Source of the DNA: Photobacterium profundum
GTDB lineage: Bacteria; Pseudomonadota; Gammaproteobacteria; Enterobacterales; Vibrionaceae
Length of the DNA stretch: 64,000 nt
Direction: 5' to 3'
NCBI RefSeq assembly: GCF_003026285.1
Contig: NZ_PYOD01000008.1
Location: 110,060-174,059, forward strand
This document shows positions 59,216-64,000 of the stretch, piece by piece (the stretch's first letter is position 1; each line of letters opens with the position of its first letter). The position numbers and the translations under genes were made by a program. The notes below the pieces were generated by a model. It was not told the DNA's origin. It saw only the letters and a program-made list of their open reading frames with translations, and searched no databases.

Positions 59216-59234
59216 CGTAATGATAATTACTCGC
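59216..59234. promoter_or_regulatory. Fur-like box upstream of the Mn-type SOD gene
   Basis: The 19-bp stretch starting CGTAATGATAATTACTC agrees with the Fur consensus GATAATGATAATCATTATC at 13 of 19 positions, ten of them contiguous. It lies about 32 bp upstream of the start codon ending at 59184. Confidence 0.5.
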
Positions 59235-59346
59235 ATTAACAACCATAACTTTTTTGAGATTATTAACTATGATTAGGTTGGACCCAGTGATGAATGTCGT
59301 GTTTATCATTGCTGAAATATATAACTAAAAGAAAGAGTGGTGTGAT

Positions 59347-59685
59347 ATGAAGAAAATTATTTTATTGCTAATGATGTGTTCATTTTCCGTTTTTGCTGAC
59401 GAAAAGGCGGTGGTCGGTAGTGATGCGACTGAGGCACTAGAACAAGTTACCAGTGAAGTGACTTCAGAGCTGATCACGGTTGAACGAGCAGAAGAGCTAG
59501 GTTTGAATCGTGCAACAACCTATGAAGTGTTCAGTACCGTTAGTGTTGATAATTTAGAACGTAATATTGCAGAAAAAGTGAAAGAGTCGAAAGTGCCATT
59601 TTATTCGGTAGAATTTAATGAGGCAACGCAGAGCGACAGTAATTATCGCGCTGAAGTAACAGAATACTTTAGTAAAGTTGAATAA
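59347..59685 (+). CDS. secreted DUF1471-like small protein
   Basis: The 112-residue protein has a signal peptide (MKKIILLLMMCSFSVFADEK) and a C-terminal half close to the DUF1471/YhcN-BhsA pattern: ITVERAEELGLNRATTYEVFSTVSVDNLERNIAEKVKE followed by a final strand RAEVTEYF. Such periplasmic proteins are linked to stress and biofilm in enteric bacteria. The family match is moderate. It ends at a bidirectional terminator facing gloA. Confidence 0.6.
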   Translation: MKKIILLLMMCSFSVFADEKAVVGSDATEALEQVTSEVTSELITVERAEELGLNRATTYEVFSTVSVDNLERNIAEKVKESKVPFYSVEFNEATQSDSNYRAEVTEYFSKVE

Positions 59686-59702
59686 TTTATACGCTAAAAT
59701 CA

Positions 59703-59729
59703 AAAAAGCCCGATGACTTCGGGCTTTTT
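59703..59729. terminator. terminator between the DUF1471-like gene and gloA
   Basis: AAAAAGCCCGA (59703-59713) pairs with TCGGGCTTTTT (59719-59729). Both sides have suitable A and T runs. Confidence 0.88.
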
Positions 59730-59735
59730 ATCGAA

Positions 59736-60128
59736 TTATGCGCGTTGAATGAGTTCGATTTTGTAACCATCAGGGTCGGTCACAAAGGCAATATGGGTGT
59801 TCCCGCCTTTAACAGGACCAGGCTCGCGAGTTACATTGCCACCTACGGCTTTAATAGCATCACATGTTGCATAGATATCTTCAGTACCAATAGCGATGTG
59901 ACCGAATGCATCGCCCATTTCATATTCAGTTGTTCCCCAGTTATAGGTCAACTCAATAACAGCACCTTGCGATTCATCACCATATCCGACGAAAGCAAGT
60001 GTGTATTTATAGGCTTCATTTTCACGCTTACGAAGTAAATCCATGCCCATTACATTGGTATAAAAATTAATTGCGCGGTCTAGATCACCGACGCGAAGCA
60101 TTGTGTGAAGAATACGTCCATTAGCCAT
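59736..60128 (-). CDS. gloA: lactoylglutathione lyase (glyoxalase I)
   Basis: GloA converts the methylglyoxal-glutathione hemithioacetal to S-lactoylglutathione. The 130-residue protein has all four metal ligands: H8, E59, H77 and E125, in [28 protein letters not shown] and GYKIELIQ. These correspond to H5, E56, H74 and E122 of the E. coli nickel enzyme. It begins 24 nt after the nth stop on the same strand, so it may be transcribed with rnf-nth, an order also found in Vibrio cholerae. Confidence 0.96.
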   Translation of the reverse strand: MANGRILHTMLRVGDLDRAINFYTNVMGMDLLRKRENEAYKYTLAFVGYGDESQGAVIELTYNWGTTEYEMGDAFGHIAIGTEDIYATCDAIKAVGGNVTREPGPVKGGNTHIAFVTDPDGYKIELIQRA

Positions 60129-60152
60129 ATGTTACTCCAGTGCGTTTTAAGA

Positions 60153-60794
60153 TTATTCGTCAGGGTATATTTTGTCTTTGAATTCACAGAGGTCTTCAAT
60201 AATACAGCTGCCACAGCGAGGTTTACGTGCTATGCAGGTATAACGTCCGTGTAGAATTAACCAGTGGTGTACATCTACTTTGAACTCTGTTGGCACGACT
60301 TTAAGCAGTTTTTCTTCTACTTGGTCAACATTTTTACCCATAGCAAATTTAGTACGATTCGATACACGAAAGATATGGGTATCAACGGCAATTGTTGGCC
60401 AGCCAAACGCGGTATTTAGCACAACATTTGCTGTTTTTCGCCCAACACCTGGCAGTGCTTCTAGCGCTTCACGATCTTCTGGAATTTCACCATTGTGCTT
60501 ATCCAGTAAAATCTTACAGGTCTTAATGACGTTTTCAGCTTTGGAATTAAATAACCCAATGGTTTTAATGTACGTTTTAACGCCTTCAACGCCTAAGTCG
60601 TAGATGGCTTGTGGCGTATTCGCGATAGGGTAGAGTTTGTCTGTTGCCTTGTTAACACTCACGTCTGTCGCTTGAGCAGATAAGAGAACTGCAATCAGTA
60701 GTTCGAAGGGAGAACTCCATTTTAACTCAGTTTCAGGGTGAGGGTTTTCTGCTCGTAAGCGCTCTAGTATTTGGGTACGTTTTTGATTGTTCAT
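60153..60794 (-). CDS. nth: endonuclease III
   Basis: Nth is a base-excision glycosylase/AP lyase for oxidised pyrimidines. The 213 residues have the helix-hairpin-helix LPGVGRKTANVVLN with catalytic K120, and D138 in AVDTHIFRV, numbered as in E. coli. A 4Fe-4S cluster is held by C187-x6-C194-x2-C197-x5-C203. It is the usual last gene of rnf operons, here 140 nt after rnfE, and gloA follows. Confidence 0.97.
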   Translation of the reverse strand: MNNQKRTQILERLRAENPHPETELKWSSPFELLIAVLLSAQATDVSVNKATDKLYPIANTPQAIYDLGVEGVKTYIKTIGLFNSKAENVIKTCKILLDKHNGEIPEDREALEALPGVGRKTANVVLNTAFGWPTIAVDTHIFRVSNRTKFAMGKNVDQVEEKLLKVVPTEFKVDVHHWLILHGRYTCIARKPRCGSCIIEDLCEFKDKIYPDE

Positions 60795-60934
60795 TGCTTG
60801 CTTCCTGGCTGCGCCGCAAATGACTTGTTATCACATGAACTCACGTAGGGGATGTGATGGGCGGTTGAGTCGCCCATCATGTGATGAATGTATTTTTGCG
60901 GTTTACTTTGTACGGTTAACAATACGAATGTGCT

Positions 60935-61636
60935 CTAATCGGCAGATGTAATGCGTACTCGTTCTATTTCTGGCTTTTTCTTGGCGACTAACGTATTTTT
61001 CTCTTCTCGTTTCTTATCGATTACATTTTTTAACGCAATCATAAAGCCGACACCGAGGAATGCCCCTGGTGGTAGCATGGCAAGCAAGAAGCTGCTGTCA
61101 AAGCTGAATATCTCAATACGCAGCGACGAAGCCCAATCACCTAATAGGCGATCAGCACCATCGAAGAGTGTACCGTTACCTAAAATTTCACGCATGGCAC
61201 CTAGTACAACGAGCACTGCTGTCATGCCTAGCCCCATCCATAGCCCATCTAAGACAGCAGGGATTGGATCGTTTTTAGAGGCAAATGCTTCGGCGCGACC
61301 AATAATAATACAGTTAGTCACAATCAATGGAATGAAAATACCTAATGATTGGTATAAACCATAAGTGTATGCATTCATTAGTAGTTGTACGCATGTTACT
61401 AAGGCTGCAATGATCATCACAAATACTGGAATACGGACTTCAGATGGGATCCATTGACGTACTAAAGATACGATCAGATTAGAACCCACTAAAACAGCTG
61501 TTGTCGCTAAGCCTAAACCAAGGGCATTGGTTACTGTTGCCGATACGGCTAATAACGGGCACAAACCTAATAGCTGTACAAGGGCAGGGTTATTGACCCA
61601 CATGCCATTTTTCATTAATTCTTTATTTGTGCTCAT
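60935..61636 (-). CDS. rnfE: Rnf complex subunit RnfE
   Basis: RnfE (RsxE) is a membrane subunit of the ion-pumping NADH/ferredoxin Rnf complex. The 233-residue protein has six hydrophobic segments and the NqrD/RnfE pattern: [26 protein letters not shown], then [18 protein letters not shown], with a conserved Cys in each half for the shared Fe site. Its ATG overlaps the rnfG stop by 4 nt. It ends in a charged tail ([19 protein letters not shown]). Confidence 0.95.
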   Translation of the reverse strand: MSTNKELMKNGMWVNNPALVQLLGLCPLLAVSATVTNALGLGLATTAVLVGSNLIVSLVRQWIPSEVRIPVFVMIIAALVTCVQLLMNAYTYGLYQSLGIFIPLIVTNCIIIGRAEAFASKNDPIPAVLDGLWMGLGMTAVLVVLGAMREILGNGTLFDGADRLLGDWASSLRIEIFSFDSSFLLAMLPPGAFLGVGFMIALKNVIDKKREEKNTLVAKKKPEIERVRITSAD

Positions 61637-62268
61637 GATTTACCCTGACAGTTTAGAGGTTGACTGAGTAGTTCTTGCTGGTAGCGATCAAAGTATAGTG
61701 AAACATTCTTCACTGCCTTTACAACTGCACGCGGTGTGATCGTTGCACCGGTAAACTGATCGAATTCGCCACCGTCTTTTCTCACTGCCCATGCAGGATC
61801 TTTTTCACCTTTCAGTTTCTTACCCGTAAAGGCATAGATCCAATCAGTAATGCGCGTTTCAATTTTATCGCCTAAACCGGGTGTTTCATTGTGCTGTAGA
61901 ACCCGAACACCTGTTACATAACCCGCCATGTCTAAACCGATGATCAGCTTAATCGCACCGCTGTAACCATCGGGTGCTATGGCTTCTATGGCAACCCCCG
62001 TAGGTTTTCCATTTTTTTCCGCTATGTATGCTGGCATGGGAGCAGCTGTACCGATATATTGCTGGTTAGTAATGAGTGTGCAATTTTTATACAGCTCATT
62101 GTCATGATTGGCTGCTGGAATAACCTGATTGAGAACTTTTAGCAGCTCTTTTTGCTGCTGTTCTAGAATTTTATCTTCTGTCAGTAAGTGGGTGACTGAC
62201 ACTAATGCTGTTGCCAATAAGGCAAATATCGCTAGCACTCCACCATTTTTTTTCATTGCATTTAGCAT
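61633..62268 (-). CDS. rnfG: Rnf complex subunit RnfG
   Basis: RnfG carries a covalently bound FMN on its periplasmic domain. The 211-residue protein has an N-terminal membrane anchor (about residues 9-28) and the flavinylation motif [11 protein letters not shown] at 172-182, with the Thr at about 178 expected to take the FMN. Upstream blocks ([26 protein letters not shown]) are typical. It lies 10 nt after rnfD and overlaps rnfE. A flavin transferase (ApbE) is needed, but none lies in the window. Confidence 0.95.
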   Translation of the reverse strand: MLNAMKKNGGVLAIFALLATALVSVTHLLTEDKILEQQQKELLKVLNQVIPAANHDNELYKNCTLITNQQYIGTAAPMPAYIAEKNGKPTGVAIEAIAPDGYSGAIKLIIGLDMAGYVTGVRVLQHNETPGLGDKIETRITDWIYAFTGKKLKGEKDPAWAVRKDGGEFDQFTGATITPRAVVKAVKNVSLYFDRYQQELLSQPLNCQGKS

Positions 62269-62278
62269 GGTAGCGCTC

Positions 62279-63328
62279 CTAAGAATGACCGAAAGTACGA
62301 GGTCGGGTGTAATAATCGATCAGTGGTACACACATGTTGCCAAGTAATACACCAAATGCGACCCCATCAGGGAAGCCACCCCAAGTGCGGATGAGATAAA
62401 CCAGCAGCCCAATGAGTGCGCCAAAGATGATGCGTCCTTTCACTGTCGTGCATGCCGAGACCGGATCGGTCGCAATAAAGAACGCCCCTAACATGGTTGC
62501 ACCAGAGAATAGGTGGAAGATAGGAGAAGCAGTACTATCAGGATTTAATATATAGGCAATACTACTGATCAAAAATAGCATCCCTAGCATTCCCGCTGGA
62601 ATTTGCCATTGGATAATGCGCATTTTCAACATGATTAAACCACCAATCAAGAAACCAATATTGACCCACTCCCAGCCTATGCCAGCAATGGCTCCATAGA
62701 TTGGGTTTGCCAATGTTTCAGAGGCCGTTAGCCCTGTAGTTAATGATGTTTTGAATGTATCAAGTGGTGTTGCCATTGTTACGCCATCGACTGACATGCG
62801 TAGCTGATGAACACTAAATCCATCTTGAGTGAACCCTGTAAAAACAGAATATACACTATCAATTAATGATACTGGCTCGGCACTTAATGACGCCGGTGGT
62901 AACCATGTTGTCATTTGTACTGGAAAAGAAATAAGCAGTACTACATAGGCCACCATTGCTGGGTTAAAGAGGTTTTGCCCTAGGCCGCCATAGAGATGTT
63001 TGGCGATAAGAATGGCAAAAATTACCCCAATTACCGTGATCCACCATGGTGCTAAAGGTGGAATAGATAAGCCCAATAAAAGACCGGTTAGTAATGCACT
63101 ATTATCTCGAAGATAAGGCATTACTGGGCGTTTTCTTAATTTAACAATGACAGCTTCAGTGACAACTGCAACGGAAGACGCCAACAGAACTTGGATTAAC
63201 GTACCCCAGCCAAAAAAGAACCATTGTGCAGCTACACCGAAAACGGTGCAGAAAATAACGGTACGCATAATGTTGCTGGTACTGCGACGATTATGGGTAT
63301 GCGGAGAACTGGCGATTTTGAAAGCCAC
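62279..63328 (-). CDS. rnfD: Rnf complex subunit RnfD
   Basis: RnfD is the large membrane subunit with covalent FMN. The 349-residue protein has about nine hydrophobic segments, [17 protein letters not shown] [33 protein letters not shown] and [15 protein letters not shown], with Thr187 as the likely flavin site, the same number as in E. coli. It starts with GTG (codon 63326-63328), only 3 nt after the rnfC stop, so tight coupling is likely. No ATG alternative is nearby in frame. Confidence 0.95.
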   Translation of the reverse strand: MAFKIASSPHTHNRRSTSNIMRTVIFCTVFGVAAQWFFFGWGTLIQVLLASSVAVVTEAVIVKLRKRPVMPYLRDNSALLTGLLLGLSIPPLAPWWITVIGVIFAILIAKHLYGGLGQNLFNPAMVAYVVLLISFPVQMTTWLPPASLSAEPVSLIDSVYSVFTGFTQDGFSVHQLRMSVDGVTMATPLDTFKTSLTTGLTASETLANPIYGAIAGIGWEWVNIGFLIGGLIMLKMRIIQWQIPAGMLGMLFLISSIAYILNPDSTASPIFHLFSGATMLGAFFIATDPVSACTTVKGRIIFGALIGLLVYLIRTWGGFPDGVAFGVLLGNMCVPLIDYYTRPRTFGHS

Positions 63329-63331
63329 GGC

Positions 63332-64000
63332 TTAATTATCCTTGTTATTCGGTTGAGCTTCTTTTTCTGCTTGTTGTGCTGCTTTACGGGCTTTCGCACG
63401 TGCAACGGCAGCAGCAATGGCGGCTTTTTTCGGATCTACTTCGGCTTCTTCTGTTGAAGCTGATTCTGTGTTTGAACTTGAGTTGGGTTCAGTAGCATCA
63501 ACTTGTTGCGCTGCTTTACGGGCTTTCGCACGTGCAACGGCAGCAGCAATAGCGGCTTTCTTCGGATCGACCTCGACTTCTACCGTTGAAGCAGATTCCG
63601 TGTTAGAGCTAGAATCAGGTTCTGCAGTATCAGCTTGTTGCGCTGCTTTACGGGCTTTCGCACGAGCAACGGCAGCAGCAATAGCGGCTTTCTTCGGATC
63701 GACCTCGGCTTCTACCGTTGAAGCAGATTCTGTGTTAAAGCTAGAGTCAGAGTCAGGTTCTGCAGTATCAGCTTGTTGCGCTGCTTTACGGGCTTTCGCA
63801 CGAGCAACGGCAGCAGCAATAGCGGCTTTCTTCGGATCGACCTCGGCTTCTACTGTTGAAGACGATTCCGTATTAGAGCTAGAATCAGGTTCTGCAGTAT
63901 CAGCTTGTTGCGCTGCTTTACGGGCTTTCGCACGAGCAACGGCAGCAGCAATAGCGGCTTTCTTCGGATCGACCTCGGCTTCTACCGTTGAAGCAGATTC
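63332..64000 (-). CDS. rnfC: Rnf complex subunit RnfC, C-terminal repeat region, partial
   Basis: Only the C-terminal tail is in the window; the Fe-S and NADH domains lie beyond the right edge. The stop TAA is at 63332-63334. The tail is a tandem of about 44-residue units, each with [20 protein letters not shown] and a Ser/Glu-rich linker (such as [17 protein letters not shown]). At least four full units and a partial one are seen, the last ending [12 protein letters not shown]. RnfC/RsxC proteins are known to vary in this Ala/Lys-rich tail. Its function is unclear. Confidence 0.92.
   Translation of the reverse strand, partial: ESASTVEAEVDPKKAAIAAAVARAKARKAAQQADTAEPDSSSNTESSSTVEAEVDPKKAAIAAAVARAKARKAAQQADTAEPDSDSSFNTESASTVEAEVDPKKAAIAAAVARAKARKAAQQADTAEPDSSSNTESASTVEVEVDPKKAAIAAAVARAKARKAAQQVDATEPNSSSNTESASTEEAEVDPKKAAIAAAVARAKARKAAQQAEKEAQPNNKDN
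63378..64000. repeat. 132-bp tandem repeats in rnfC
   Basis: The sequence GCTGCTTTACGGGCTTTCGC recurs at 63378, 63510, 63642, 63780 and 63912. Three spacings are 132 bp (44 codons) and one is 138 bp (two more codons, adding Asp-Ser). Copies are almost identical and continue past the window. All spacings are multiples of three, so the frame stays open. Confidence 0.95.

Noticed and set aside
63378..64000. CRISPR-like array
   Set aside because: The repeats are 132-138 bp, contiguous, in frame and encode the Ala/Lys-rich tail of RnfC.

Overview
The window looks like chromosome of a marine gammaproteobacterium of the Vibrionaceae, most likely Photobacterium or a close relative. This is judged from protein resemblance and gene order, not from a search. 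Markers are MotY (Na+-driven polar flagellar motor), a VolA-type surface lipase paired with a FadL porin, an Rnf complex, a long-form FadR, several Na+/H+ antiporters, and AT-rich spacers rich in hairpin terminators. I see no rRNA, tRNA, CRISPR array, insertion sequence or prophage. Almost everything is core genome; the less ordinary material lies in spacers, leaders, small genes and internal repeats.

Layout. 1-6 kb: YcgN, the tRNA dihydrouridine synthase DusC, an SDR-like protein, a YecA/SEC-C protein, then dsbB and nhaB. 6.4-12.3 kb: fadR (divergent from nhaB) and the minus-strand stress cluster prkA-yeaH-ycgB. 12.8-18.5 kb: a VOC protein, yeaD, gapA divergent from msrB, a DUF2989 lipoprotein, yeaC and a GST-like gene. 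18.5-28.8 kb: ansA and sppA, then fadH with a FadR operator on its promoter, ydjA, selD-mnmH and topB. 28.8-36.9 kb: a GAF-GGDEF protein, a small lipoprotein, yejM-yejL divergent from yejK, a membrane protein with two Hpt domains behind a Fur-like box, a ygbA-like gene behind an FNR-type box, and a 54-residue small ORF. 37-43.2 kb: yjiH-yjiG-M20 peptidase, an NhaC-family antiporter with a long structured leader, and asd. 43.3-55.8 kb: an RND pump pair, sodB divergent from grxD, rof, a second NhaC-like antiporter, a 2-Cys peroxiredoxin, and fadL-volA. 56.2-64 kb: rnt, motY behind a sigma-28 promoter, a DUF2753-like gene, a Mn-type superoxide dismutase, a DUF1471-like secreted protein, and the operon rnfC-D-G-E-nth-gloA, cut at the right edge inside the repeat tail of rnfC.

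Shared themes. (1) Sodium: nhaB, nhaC, a second NhaC-like carrier, the Rnf complex and MotY. (2) Fatty acid and lysophospholipid use: FadR, its apparent operator at fadH, and fadL-volA. (3) Oxidative, nitrosative and iron stress: two superoxide dismutases of different metal type, peroxiredoxin, GrxD, MsrB, a YgbA-like protein, and Fur-like boxes. (4) Selenium: selD-mnmH serve selenouridine in tRNA; nothing here points to selenocysteine insertion.

No clearly new multi-gene system is visible. The best leads are the NhaC leader RNA, the Fur-boxed tandem-Hpt membrane protein, the tandem palindromes upstream of fadL-volA, the FNR-boxed ygbA followed by a nested hairpin and a small ORF, and the 44-residue repeats of RnfC.
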